Assembly: GCF_900639865.1 (NCBI RefSeq)
Contig: NZ_CAAAHX010000005.1
Span: 186,001-250,000 of the forward strand
DNA: 64,000 nucleotides
Source: Legionella gresilensis
GTDB lineage: Bacteria > Pseudomonadota > Gammaproteobacteria > Legionellales > Legionellaceae
Direction: 5' to 3'
The position numbers and the translations under genes are program-made. The first letter of the stretch is position 1; the number at the start of each line of letters is the position of its first letter. Positions 1 to 8,368 of this stretch are shown one piece after another. The notes beneath the pieces were generated by a model. It saw only the letters and a program-made list of their open reading frames with translations. It was not told the origin of the DNA and searched no databases.

Positions 1-260
1 AAAAGAGCTATCTACAAAAAGTAGAGGCAATTGAAGCACTAAAAGAAGCACTCGCAGGAAATCCCATTGATCTTAAAAAACATTTATCAACTTTAGGCGA
101 CAGCAATTTAGGTAAAGAGCTAAAAAAATTTGTTAAAAGCGGTCAGGCAGATGTATTAGTTAATAAAGAAGTCCAGACAGTAACTGATTTTATAAATGCC
201 TTGGATGCTCAAATTAATTCTGAACCGGTTCTAATTTTTAGGACCGGAGTAAACACTTAA
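1..260 (+). CDS. C-terminal end of an unknown protein (5' truncated by window)
   Basis: An open frame runs in from the left edge, with codons beginning at base 3, and stops at TAA 258-260. About 85 residues are visible. They are Lys/Glu-rich and probably helical, with sequence such as LQKVEAIEALKEAL and a final FRTGVNT. No family was recognised. The codon content and helical character resemble the coiled-coil Legionella effector-type protein that follows at 438, but homology between the two is not evident. The start lies outside the window. Confidence 0.6.
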   Translation, partial: KSYLQKVEAIEALKEALAGNPIDLKKHLSTLGDSNLGKELKKFVKSGQADVLVNKEVQTVTDFINALDAQINSEPVLIFRTGVNT

Positions 261-437
261 GCTGCTAGTATCAATTAGTAATTATTCTTGAGAAATAATA
301 AACAACTCTTATCGAGCCAAAGCCCAGGCTAGTTTGTTAATAATATTAACTTAATGATAAAATGTTATACTTAATGTTGTATCTAATATAATATTAGACA
401 ATATTTTATACATTTATATCTATTAACTGGTTTGTTT

Positions 438-1313
438 ATGCCTAAAGAAAATATATTTAATGCCTTCTTTAAGCCAATTGGGAAGAAGGGAATGTCCATT
501 GATATGGTAAATGCTTTCTTATGGGGTTCTGCTTCTAAGGTTAGTAATACGGAATTTGCTAGGCAGTTAATTATATTTTTACAAGCAGCTGATCAGCAGT
601 CTTTAAGAAATCTACATACTTCTTGTAGAGTAATCGAGCATTTTATACATGGCTATATTCAAGATATGCTAAAAAAACAGCCTTCAAACTCTATTTTACT
701 TAGCCTAGTTAGTCTAAATAAGAAAATTCAGATTTTACAAACTGTAGTTCAAGAAAATACTTTTGCTGAAGTTCAGCAACTTATATCCAACTATGGATCA
801 AATAAAGCATATGAAAATTTTTTCAAACACGATCTTCCCGATATTTTAACGAAAGGCGGTAGAATAGAAGAAATAAAAGTTGGACTCCTCGATTTTCAAA
901 GTAAAATGGAAAATGATTCAGCAGCCGCTAGAATGAGCAATAGCCCAATAGGAAATGCCAGTGCTGTTATTAGACGCTTAGAAGATATGATTGATCGCCT
1001 CGAAAGAACTAATATTTTTGAAAAAGCATTTGCAGTTTTAACAGGTCGAGCTGAATTAACATCTAGAAAAATTTCTGCCTTAACCGCCCTTCGAGACCGA
1101 TTAAAAGAACAGGAAAACTCCCTTAACCAGAACACCTCTTTATTAGAGGAGCAGTTTGAAGAAGGTTTATATTATCAAGAAGATAAATCTCGTACCAATT
1201 TCGTTCCTTTAAAAGAATTATTACAACTACAACGTTTTAGTTTTTTTGATAAAAAAACGACATCCACTAAAGAGATTGAGGATATTGAAAATATAATTAA
1301 ACCAAAAACTTAA
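438..1313 (+). CDS. hypothetical helical/coiled-coil protein
   Basis: This is a 291-residue protein of unknown function. I chose ATG at 438; a TTG two codons earlier (432) is possible and neither has a strong Shine-Dalgarno. There is no signal peptide or membrane segment. The second half (roughly residues 150-260) is rich in Arg/Glu/Leu heptad-like stretches such as IRRLEDMIDRLERT and LRDRLKEQENSL, suggesting a coiled coil. The size, helical content and lack of recognisable domain fit the many Dot/Icm substrate-like proteins of Legionella, but that is an inference. It is convergent with pilT. Confidence 0.6.
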   Translation: MPKENIFNAFFKPIGKKGMSIDMVNAFLWGSASKVSNTEFARQLIIFLQAADQQSLRNLHTSCRVIEHFIHGYIQDMLKKQPSNSILLSLVSLNKKIQILQTVVQENTFAEVQQLISNYGSNKAYENFFKHDLPDILTKGGRIEEIKVGLLDFQSKMENDSAAARMSNSPIGNASAVIRRLEDMIDRLERTNIFEKAFAVLTGRAELTSRKISALTALRDRLKEQENSLNQNTSLLEEQFEEGLYYQEDKSRTNFVPLKELLQLQRFSFFDKKTTSTKEIEDIENIIKPKT

Positions 1314-1344
1314 GTTAAAAATCAACGCTATTACATTAAAAGAT

Positions 1345-2382
1345 TTAATTAAATACACTTTTATTCAATGCCACCTCTTGCGCCGTACTTTTAGCAATTA
1401 TTTTATTTTCCACAAGTTGCGTTAAATGCTGATCTAAAGTTTGCATCCCTTGCGATTGACCTGTTTGAATGGTTGAATACATTTAGGCAATTTTATCTTC
1501 GCGTATTAAATTACGAATGGCTGAGTTACAAATCATAATTTCTAACGCTGCTACGCGGCCACCGCCATATCGTTTAAGTAATCCCTGTGCAACCACAGCT
1601 TGCAAAGATTCAGAAAGCATTGAACGTACCATCGCTTTTTCTTCACCTGGAAATACGTCTATAATCCGGTTTATCGTTTTTGTCGCAGAATTGGTATGCA
1701 GCGTACCAAACACTAAGTGTCCTGTTTCTGCTGCTGTTAAAGCAAGCCGAATCGTTTCTAAATCCCGTAGCTCACCTACTAAAATAATATCTGGATCTTC
1801 CCGAAGTGCTGAACGAAGAGCCGCGCTAAAGCTTTCTGTATTACGATGCACTTCCCGTTGATTAACCAGGCATTTCTTGCTTTCATGTAAAAACTCAACT
1901 GGGTCTTCAATCGTTAAAATATGCTCATAGCGATTTGAATTGATATAATCAATTAAAGCAGCCAACGTAGTACTTTTTCCCGATCCTGTTGGACCTGTAA
2001 TTAAAACCAAACCTTGCGGATAGGAAGCAATCGCTTTAAAAATGTCAGGTAAACCTAATTCCTCAATACCAAGAACAGTACTTGGAATGGTTCTAAACAC
2101 TGCGCCAGCACCACGCACTTGATTAAATGCGTTAACCCTAAAACGAGCAAGGTTAGGGATTTCAAAAGAAAAATCAGTTTCCCAATGCTCCTCATAATCC
2201 TTACGCTGTTTATCATTCATAATATCGTAAATAATTCTAATCACCTCTTTATGTTCTAAAGGCGGTATATTAATACGGCGTAAGTCACCATCCACGCGAA
2301 TTAAAGGAGGAAGTCCTGCAGATAGATGTAGGTCTGATGATTTATTTTTTACTGAAAAGGCTAATAACTCAGTAATATTCAT
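1345..2382 (-). pseudogene. pilT: pilT, twitching-motility ATPase, interrupted by an in-frame stop
   Basis: PilT is the hexameric ATPase that powers type IV pilus retraction at the inner membrane. Visible motifs are Walker A GPTGSGKST (residues 130-138), the Walker B region ILVGELRD (200-207), the His box GHLVFGTLHTNSA (221-233) and AIRNLIRE (288-295). The frame stops at TAA (1485-1483), codon 300. Reading straight through that codon gives 45 more in-frame residues beginning MYSTIQTG, which match the normal PilT C-terminus, ending at 1345. PilT normally has Gln here (KxAQMYS), so a single CAA-to-TAA change explains it. The rebuilt length, 345 residues, equals the usual PilT length. The ATPase core is intact, so a shortened product might retain activity. 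Start ATG 2382 gives the usual MNITELL start; a TTG at 2397 is upstream. Confidence 0.85.
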
Positions 2383-2573
2383 AGAAATCCATTTCAAATT
2401 TAGCTAAGTTATAAATAAGTATATGATACAATTCCTTAACTTTAGAAGTTGTTTATCTGTTTTAAAATTTATTATCAAAAATAGAAACATCGCTTACTAA
2501 AATAGAAGAAAACTTTTTAAACAGCATATTTCTGTAAGCTTTAAGCTTATAGATAAGACACTAAAATTAAGTT

Positions 2574-3263
2574 ATGAGCATTGCAGAAAATATACAATCG
2601 ATCAAACAAATTATTAAGACCACACTAAATGATACTCATAAGCCTCAAAATAGCGTGAGTATTCTTGCGGTTAGTAAAGGCCAACCGGTTGCAGCAATAA
2701 AAGAAGTGTATGAAGCAGGTCTACAGGATTTTGGCGAAAATTATTGGCAAGAAGCTCATAATAAAATTTTACAATTAAAGCAATTACCTATTAATTGGCA
2801 TTTCATTGGTGCTATTCAAAGTAATAAAGCCAAAGAAATTGCAGAAAATTTTAATTGGGTACATAGTGTTGATCGAGAAAAAATTGCGAAACGCCTTTCA
2901 CAACATCGGCCTGATTATTTACCAGCATTAAATATATGTATTCAAATTAATTTAGATCATGAATCGACTAAAGCAGGCCGGCTTCCTGATGAATTGCCAC
3001 TATTAATTAAATATATTAATCAGCTACCTAAACTGCGTTTACGTGGACTTATGGCAATTCCAAAGCCTCGCTTAACGGCAGAAGAACAATATGCTAGTTT
3101 ACAACGCCTAACAAACTTACTAGACCAAACAAACCAACAGTTAAATTTAAAAATGGATACCTTATCTATGGGTATGAGTGATGATTTAAAAGCAGCTATA
3201 CGCGCAGGGAGCACCTTTGTTCGTATTGGTAGAGCTATTTTTGGCGAGCGTAATAAAGTATGA
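2574..3263 (+). CDS. yggS: YggS-family pyridoxal-phosphate homeostasis protein
   Basis: This 229-residue single-domain PLP-binding protein (alanine-racemase N-terminal barrel fold, PLPBP/YggS) has no known catalytic reaction and acts in cytosolic B6 and amino-acid homeostasis. The PLP lysine is in LAVSKGQP (K35). Other family hallmarks are GENYWQEA, WHFIGAIQSNK, the MSMGMSDD-type phosphate-binding segment (here LSMGMSDDLKAAI) and the C-terminal STFVRIGRAIFG. Full length for the family. Its stop overlaps the proC start by four bases (ATGA), so the two are translationally coupled, a very common bacterial arrangement. The ATG at 2574 has only a weak ribosome site. Confidence 0.93.
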   Translation: MSIAENIQSIKQIIKTTLNDTHKPQNSVSILAVSKGQPVAAIKEVYEAGLQDFGENYWQEAHNKILQLKQLPINWHFIGAIQSNKAKEIAENFNWVHSVDREKIAKRLSQHRPDYLPALNICIQINLDHESTKAGRLPDELPLLIKYINQLPKLRLRGLMAIPKPRLTAEEQYASLQRLTNLLDQTNQQLNLKMDTLSMGMSDDLKAAIRAGSTFVRIGRAIFGERNKV

Positions 3264-4051
3264 AAATCTGTTTTATAGGGTATGGTAATTTGGCAAAAGC
3301 ATTAATTGCAGGCTTAAGCCAAAATAAAAATTTAGAATTGTTTGCAACATCTCCTTCCTTGCCAATTAGAGTTAATGAAGTTGGCGTTAAAACGCATTCC
3401 TCTAATACTGCCTTTATCGACTTTGCTGATGTCATTATACTTGCAGTTAAACCAGCACAAATTACCTCTGTTTTAACAGAAATCGGTAAGCACCTTCCGC
3501 AAAATAGTCTTCTTATTTCGCTTGCTGCAGGAATAAACTTAGATAAGTTGGCTTCCTTTTGCAAACCTAAACAAGCTATCGTTCGCTGTATGCCCAATAC
3601 ACCCATTGCAGTTGGCAAAGGCGCTAGTGCCTTTATTGCTAACAATTACGTTCAGGATAAACAAAAAATACTTGTTGAGAGTTTATTTAAGTCACTAAGT
3701 ATCACCGCATGGCTTAATAAAGAGGATGAAATAAACGCAATTACAGCGCTATCAGGCAGCGGGCCTGCTTATATATTTTTATTTCTAGAAGCACTCATTA
3801 ATGCAGGTGAAAAATTAGGCTTATCAAGTTCAATAGCCCAGTCGTTTGCCAAACAAACTGCTATAGGGGCGTTAAGTTTAATAGAAAATAGCACCTTGCC
3901 TTTGCAACAATTACGTCAAGATGTAACCTCTAAAGGAGGCACGACTGCAGCAGCACTTGCAGTTTTAGAGAAAGGTGATTTTTCAGAAGTCATTTTTCAA
4001 GCATTAAAAGCTGCTTATAATAGGGCGAAAGAGATAGAGGAAATGCAATAG
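3260..4051 (+). CDS. proC: pyrroline-5-carboxylate reductase
   Basis: ProC performs the last step of proline synthesis, NAD(P)H-dependent reduction of pyrroline-5-carboxylate. The 263-residue protein has an N-terminal Rossmann motif GYGNLAKALIAGL (residues 7-19), the NTPIAVGKG segment, and the C-terminal family signature beginning LSGSGPAYIF, followed by DVTSKGGTTAAAL. These are all expected for a complete enzyme. It overlaps yggS by four bases and is probably cotranscribed with it. A dispersed inverted repeat follows the stop codon. Confidence 0.95.
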   Translation: MKICFIGYGNLAKALIAGLSQNKNLELFATSPSLPIRVNEVGVKTHSSNTAFIDFADVIILAVKPAQITSVLTEIGKHLPQNSLLISLAAGINLDKLASFCKPKQAIVRCMPNTPIAVGKGASAFIANNYVQDKQKILVESLFKSLSITAWLNKEDEINAITALSGSGPAYIFLFLEALINAGEKLGLSSSIAQSFAKQTAIGALSLIENSTLPLQQLRQDVTSKGGTTAAALAVLEKGDFSEVIFQALKAAYNRAKEIEEMQ

Positions 4052-4104
4052 AAGTATTTATCTAGATTCCACGGACAAGCCGCGGAACGTAAGCAAAGTA
4101 AGTA

Positions 4105-4201
4105 TAGGTTGGGCTAAGCATAACGCAGCCCAACAAATTATGAATATGCTACTCGCCTTATAACTGAAATTGTTGGGCTGCACTTCGTTTAGCCCAACCT
4201 A
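4105..4201. repeat. dispersed inverted repeat, family A copy 1
   Basis: A 97-bp element with complementary ends (TAGGTTGGGCTAAG at the left; AGCCCAACCTA at the right) and internal inverted segments GCAGCCCAACA and TGTTGGGCTGC. Two further copies lie at 11469-11564 and 13391-13483. It sits in the 377-bp gap between proC and yggT. The rest of that gap (4052-4104 and 4202-4428) holds fragments that look like other intergenic repeats, for example GGCGGGAATCTATGG near 4238, and no gene. It could fold into a long hairpin and act as a terminator for proC. Confidence 0.85.
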
Positions 4202-4428
4202 CACTTGCTTTCGCAGGAACTTATGTCATTCTCATGTAGGCGGGAATCTATGGGGAATTTATCTCTGTGCTAATTGACTGAATGGATCCACCACCTACGC
4301 GGAGAAGACAGAGGATTCGGCGGGATGTAAGATTTCTGGGTAGAGAGAATTTGTCAGAAAAGAGAAATTCCTTTAGCCTAACGACCAGGAAATTCTTTAT
4401 TAACTCATCATTATAAAGTGAGAATGTT

Positions 4429-5004
4429 ATGGCTGGACTTATTGCGGTAAGTTATTTTTTAATTAGTATATTTTTTAATTTAATTATTTTTATTTTTTGG
4501 TTACGCATTTTATTGCGCTACTATCGTGTTAGTCCCTTGCATCCTATGGGTCAGCTAATTTATCGCTTAACTGATCGTATCGCGCTTCCCTTAGAATCAA
4601 TCGTTTTTCGTAATAAAAAACATCCGCAACGTTTTGATGCCATTAGCTTTGCTTGTATTATTGTACTTGAAATAGTTAAATTTATGCTACTAAGTTTAAT
4701 TGCTTATCAAAGACTATTACCTATTACCTATTTATTCTTGTTGGTGGCTGCAGATTTAATCATTCAATTAGGTGATTTGCTATTTTATGCACTTTTATTA
4801 AGGGTCATTATGAGTTGGATTAATCCTCAATGGCAAATGCATCCTGCTGCCATGATTCTTAATTTAATTACTGATCCACTAATTAAAATTGGCCACAAAA
4901 TTATACCTAACATTTCAGGGTTTGATTTTGCACCTTTTATCGTGATGGTAATTATTAAAATAATTACTCTTTTTATTAGCGCATCCTTACCTATTCACCT
5001 TTAA
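4429..5004 (+). CDS. yggT: YggT-family membrane protein
   Basis: A 191-residue integral membrane protein with two YggT repeats. Each repeat has a hydrophobic helix followed by an amphipathic segment with a pattern like LRILLRYYRVSPLHPMGQLI (first copy, about residues 24-45) and LLLRVIMSWINPQWQMHPAA (second copy). The role of the family is poorly defined; it is usually linked to the yggS-proC genes, as here, and has been associated with osmotic or ion homeostasis. About four membrane segments are apparent. It is separated from proC by a repeat-rich gap, so it may have its own promoter. Confidence 0.88.
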   Translation: MAGLIAVSYFLISIFFNLIIFIFWLRILLRYYRVSPLHPMGQLIYRLTDRIALPLESIVFRNKKHPQRFDAISFACIIVLEIVKFMLLSLIAYQRLLPITYLFLLVAADLIIQLGDLLFYALLLRVIMSWINPQWQMHPAAMILNLITDPLIKIGHKIIPNISGFDFAPFIVMVIIKIITLFISASLPIHL

Positions 5005-5056
5005 TTTCAGGTTAAAAAGTGATAAACGCACTATAATTGAAGGAAAATGATAATAA

Positions 5057-5090
5057 ACCTCTTTCTAAACTCTCGAGTTTGGAAAGAGGT
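5057..5090. terminator. long hairpin after yggT
   Basis: ACCTCTTTC at 5057-5065 and GAAAGAGGT at 5082-5090 form the base of a 16-bp stem that pairs almost to its centre (CTCGAG), with one mismatch. No U-tract follows on the + strand, so it may work as a processing or attenuation hairpin rather than a classical terminator. It ends 19 bases before the next start codon. Confidence 0.55.
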
Positions 5091-5109
5091 CTAAAGTGAG
5101 GGCAATGCT

Positions 5110-5709
5110 ATGTACAGACGACATGGGATTTTAATCGGTTTTCTATTTCCACTGGTAGCATTTAGTCAACAACAATCGGTATATTGCCCACAAAATCATG
5201 GGTTTATTAATATTGGGATGTCCCAAATACAAGTTATGGCTGCCTGTGGTCAACCTCTAAGTAAGCAGCAATCCAATCAACCTTTTACGCAAAAAGTCCC
5301 TGTACAGCAACTTATATACAATAATGAAGGCGACCGAACTGCTTTTTATGGTGTTTGGGCTCTGCCTATTGGTAATACGAATTACGGTGGTGCACAACCT
5401 TTTGGTGGTAATAGTGGTGGCGGTGCCCAATTACAAGTTAATATTATGAATAATAAAGTTAGCTCTATAACTATGAATGGCTCAAGCACAAATGCATTTA
5501 GTATTTGTGGTGGTAGAAGTGTTGAAGTGGGTGATCCAGTCAGTATAGTTTATAATGCTTGCGGCACCCCCTCTTTAGTTAACCATACCTATATAAACCA
5601 AGCAGTGCCTAGCTCATCAAAACCTGAAATCTGGGTTTATCAGGCTGATCAATATCAAAAACCTATGAGCTTGACATTTGTTGATGGCAAACTACAATCC
5701 ATCGATTAA
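5110..5709 (+). CDS. secreted DUF2845-like protein with two CG-x-P repeats
   Basis: A 199-residue exported protein. The first about 20 residues (MYRRHGILIGFLFPLVAFSQ) are a signal peptide. Two similar modules follow, each with an invariant G/CG-x-P core: MAACGQPLSKQ (about residues 43-53) and YNACGTPSLVNH (about 146-157), each preceded by a GMSQIQV or GDPVSIV segment. This pattern resembles DUF2845/SmpA-like small periplasmic modules. Between them is a Gly/Asn-rich linker. Start ATG 5110 is preceded by GAGGG. It is followed closely by the next small gene. Function unknown. Confidence 0.7.
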   Translation: MYRRHGILIGFLFPLVAFSQQQSVYCPQNHGFINIGMSQIQVMAACGQPLSKQQSNQPFTQKVPVQQLIYNNEGDRTAFYGVWALPIGNTNYGGAQPFGGNSGGGAQLQVNIMNNKVSSITMNGSSTNAFSICGGRSVEVGDPVSIVYNACGTPSLVNHTYINQAVPSSSKPEIWVYQADQYQKPMSLTFVDGKLQSID

Positions 5710-5727
5710 TTCTAATTAAGGATATTC

Positions 5728-6024
5728 ATGAGCGAAACAATAGATGATTTAACTATTTCTTTTTCCGAAGATGGCATTGAAACAGTTCGTGAATTAGATA
5801 AATATGTTTTATCCAAAGGCGCTTGGACCACTATTTTATTTCGCTATCAAGAATGGGAAAAGGTAAAGCAAAGTTATGGCCCTGTAAAATATTCAATTAG
5901 GCGTTACCAAAAACGCAATAATCAATATTGGATGAAATCTAAATTTAATATTTCTAGTGATGAGCAAGCACGTAAGATAATTGAGATTTTAAGTAACTGG
6001 CTTAAGCAAGAAGAAAATAATTAA
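5728..6024 (+). CDS. small conserved hypothetical protein
   Basis: A 98-residue soluble protein, charged and rich in Arg/Lys/Tyr, without signal peptide. A ribosome site TAAGGA lies nine bases upstream of ATG 5728. The segment VLSKGAWTTILFRYQEWE and the following YSIRRYQKRNNQYWMKSKFN look like one compact alpha/beta domain. It resembles small hypothetical proteins found in gamma-proteobacteria, but no function is known to me. It is separated by only 18 bases from the preceding secreted protein, so the two are probably cotranscribed, and a hairpin terminator follows. Confidence 0.7.
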   Translation: MSETIDDLTISFSEDGIETVRELDKYVLSKGAWTTILFRYQEWEKVKQSYGPVKYSIRRYQKRNNQYWMKSKFNISSDEQARKIIEILSNWLKQEENN

Positions 6025-6109
6025 GATAAAAAAATTAATATCGTTAAGCATACCCCTAGTTTGTTTTATTTCGCTTACCTAAAAACTATAGTATCCGTTC
6101 AAACATAAA

Positions 6110-6140
6110 AGATGAATACTACTTTACTTAGTATTCATCT
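6110..6140. terminator. bidirectional hairpin terminator
   Basis: Perfect 11-bp arms AGATGAATACT (6110-6120) and AGTATTCATCT (6130-6140) with a nine-base loop. It lies between the converging genes at 5728-6024 (+) and pldA (-), which fits a shared terminator. Confidence 0.7.
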
Positions 6141-6217
6141 TAGTAAGTTCTTTAGGTTTTGAGTTACTCACTCTAGCTAGCCTGGTAATTTGATGGCTGA
6201 TGGCATTTAGTCTTTTT

Positions 6218-7090
6218 TTAATTGATCCAATCATTAACTGCAATACCAATTCCAAACCCTGTATTTTTATGATTATATTCAATCAAGCTTTGTCCATATC
6301 CATTAAAAAACTGGCCATAGAGTGAGATGGATTTTAAAATAGGGTAAGAAAGACTAGCCAAGACATACCCTCTTTTAAAGCCACTTTCAATATTTTGTGC
6401 TTCAATACTGGCTTTTAAGTTATTCCAGGAATAAGAAAATAAGATATTCTCATAACCTAGGTAATGGGCAATATCAGGATTATGTAAATCGCTTGACTCA
6501 CTTTCCGCGAGCAAGCTCCAACCTCGTAATTGTACTAACCAATTCTGACCACTAAACTTTACTTGCGCATAAGCCCGGTTCCAGCTACGTTCTAAATAGC
6601 CGCCTCGACCATTGGATTGATGATTTACCCCTATCTGCCCTGACATATAACGTGAAAAATAGTTTTCAATAAACAATTCAGGCTCATAATTTGTTTCCCT
6701 AAAATAAGGAGATTTTGCATATACTTGCCAGTACATAAGTTGACTATAGGCAAAGTTCAAGGCAACTGGTTTATCTCGATAGAGATGACGAACAACAGGA
6801 ATTAAAACACTAAAATAAGCTTTTAACTCTTCATTTTTTACTCTTTGGCTATCGGGTGTTTCATTTAAATAAATGTCTTGATAAGGGTGATTGGTTTGAT
6901 AAAAAGGCAATATGTAAGTAGGTCTATATAAATTGATAAGATTAGGATATTTCTCAGCCCTATTTTGAGCTTGAATTTCTTGTTCTAAAACTGTCTTATC
7001 ATCAGCGGTAGTCTCTTTACTAGGCTCTGCTGCAAAAGTAAAAGCAGAAAACACGCAAGATACGGAAAAAATATAGGCTTTGATATTCAT
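6218..7090 (-). CDS. pldA: outer-membrane phospholipase A (PldA/OMPLA)
   Basis: OMPLA is a beta-barrel phospholipase A1/A2 of the outer membrane that is activated by dimerisation and calcium. The 290-residue protein has a signal peptide ending near ALA-type sequence FTFAAEP (about residue 20). The catalytic signature is NHQSNGRGGYLERSWNR: H157, S159 and N171 correspond to the family His-Ser-Asn triad. The downstream half is a string of alternating aromatic beta strands, and the protein ends in an aromatic-rich strand as outer-membrane proteins do. It is transcribed away from the efflux operon. In a Legionella-like organism it joins plaB as a second phospholipase A in the window. Confidence 0.92.
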   Translation of the reverse strand: MNIKAYIFSVSCVFSAFTFAAEPSKETTADDKTVLEQEIQAQNRAEKYPNLINLYRPTYILPFYQTNHPYQDIYLNETPDSQRVKNEELKAYFSVLIPVVRHLYRDKPVALNFAYSQLMYWQVYAKSPYFRETNYEPELFIENYFSRYMSGQIGVNHQSNGRGGYLERSWNRAYAQVKFSGQNWLVQLRGWSLLAESESSDLHNPDIAHYLGYENILFSYSWNNLKASIEAQNIESGFKRGYVLASLSYPILKSISLYGQFFNGYGQSLIEYNHKNTGFGIGIAVNDWIN

Positions 7091-7309
7091 TTTACTACTT
7101 TTTAAAAAATGTTACCGATTATGCAGGAAGGTCATTATATAAACAACCTAATTAATCTTTTTTATTTTTGCTTGGTTATGCGATCATGAATTATGTAACA
7201 CTTTTCAACTTTTAAAGTTTAATTTTTTAGCCAAAATATATTAGCTTTCCCCTTATTTTGCTTAGCAATTTAAAGTTATAATCTTGTCTTCACCAAAGGA
7301 GGCGCTTAA

Positions 7310-8368
7310 TTGAAAGGTCGCGTGATTAGCTTAATATTCTTTTTAAGTTTATTAATAGCATTGGCTTATTATTTATTTCCTAATCATAAAACCAAGCAAG
7401 TAAGTCATAATATTCAACCCATTTTTGTTGAAACCGCTCCACTAAAAGAAGCAGTATTCGCTAATGAATTTGAAACTATCGGCAGCTTAAGTAGTTTAGA
7501 TAATATTCAAATTAGTTCGGAGTTAGCTGGACAGATCGCGTTTATTCATTTTAAACCAGGCACGGTAGTGCACAAGGGAACTTTATTAATTCAATTAGAT
7601 GATACTGTTTTAAAAAGTGAATTAGCGAGTGCGAAAGCTAATCTGTTATTAAGTGAATCAATTTACCAACGTAACCAAGAACTTGCCAAGCGAAAGCTTG
7701 CTTCCGAACAAGCGCTAGAGACAGCCTTTGCAGATTTAAAAGAAAAACAAAATATTGTTAAAGTTAAAGAAGCACAGTTACTTAAGCTAAGTCTACGAGC
7801 CCCTTTCACAGGCACTTTAGGTTCAAGAAAAGTTAGCGTTGGACAATATGTTAAAGTGGGTCAACCTTTAGTTAGTTTAATTGCTAATCAAAAACTCAAA
7901 GTTGAATATACCTTACCTGAACATTTAATTTCTCATGTTAAAAAAGATCAAAAAGTCCAAGTTATTTCTGATGCCTTTCCAAGGCAAGTTTATCAAGGCG
8001 TGGTCGATTATATTGCCCCTAACGTTGATAAAGAAACACGAACCATTGCTGTTGAAGCTTTAATTAATAATAAGCAAAATTTATTATCAGCTGGCCTCTT
8101 TGTACGTGTTAAACATCAAATGGGCGAGCCTAAAAAACGGTTTTTAATCCCAGAAGAAAGTGTTATCCCAACCATTAGTGGCCAAAAAGTTTTTATTTTA
8201 GATAATGGCAGAGCTATTGCTAAACAAGTTAAAGTTGGCGCTCACTACGGCGCTATGATCGAAGTACGTCGTGGTCTAAAACCAACTGATATTGTCATTA
8301 TACGAGGACAACATAAGTTAAAAGAAGGTGTTGCTGTCCTTGCTAAAAACGAAGGGAAACTTGAGTGA
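7310..8368 (+). CDS. RND efflux periplasmic adaptor (membrane fusion protein)
   Basis: A 352-residue membrane-fusion protein that links an inner-membrane RND pump to a TolC-type channel. One N-terminal membrane anchor (ISLIFFLSLLIALAYYLF, residues 5-22) is followed by the biotinyl-lipoyl halves (IQISSELAGQIAFIHFKPGTVV and LRAPFTGTLGSRKVSVGQYV), a helical hairpin between them, and beta-barrel segments. The start is TTG 7310, chosen because a perfect AAAGGAGG site lies eight bases upstream. Its stop overlaps the pump gene by four bases (GTGA), so the two are coupled. No outer-membrane channel gene is present beside them. Confidence 0.9.
   Translation: MKGRVISLIFFLSLLIALAYYLFPNHKTKQVSHNIQPIFVETAPLKEAVFANEFETIGSLSSLDNIQISSELAGQIAFIHFKPGTVVHKGTLLIQLDDTVLKSELASAKANLLLSESIYQRNQELAKRKLASEQALETAFADLKEKQNIVKVKEAQLLKLSLRAPFTGTLGSRKVSVGQYVKVGQPLVSLIANQKLKVEYTLPEHLISHVKKDQKVQVISDAFPRQVYQGVVDYIAPNVDKETRTIAVEALINNKQNLLSAGLFVRVKHQMGEPKKRFLIPEESVIPTISGQKVFILDNGRAIAKQVKVGAHYGAMIEVRRGLKPTDIVIIRGQHKLKEGVAVLAKNEGKLE

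Noticed and set aside
1483-2382. Complete short PilT ending at residue 299
   Set aside because: The next 45 in-frame codons match the PilT C-terminus exactly in place, so a nonsense mutation is more likely than a naturally short protein.
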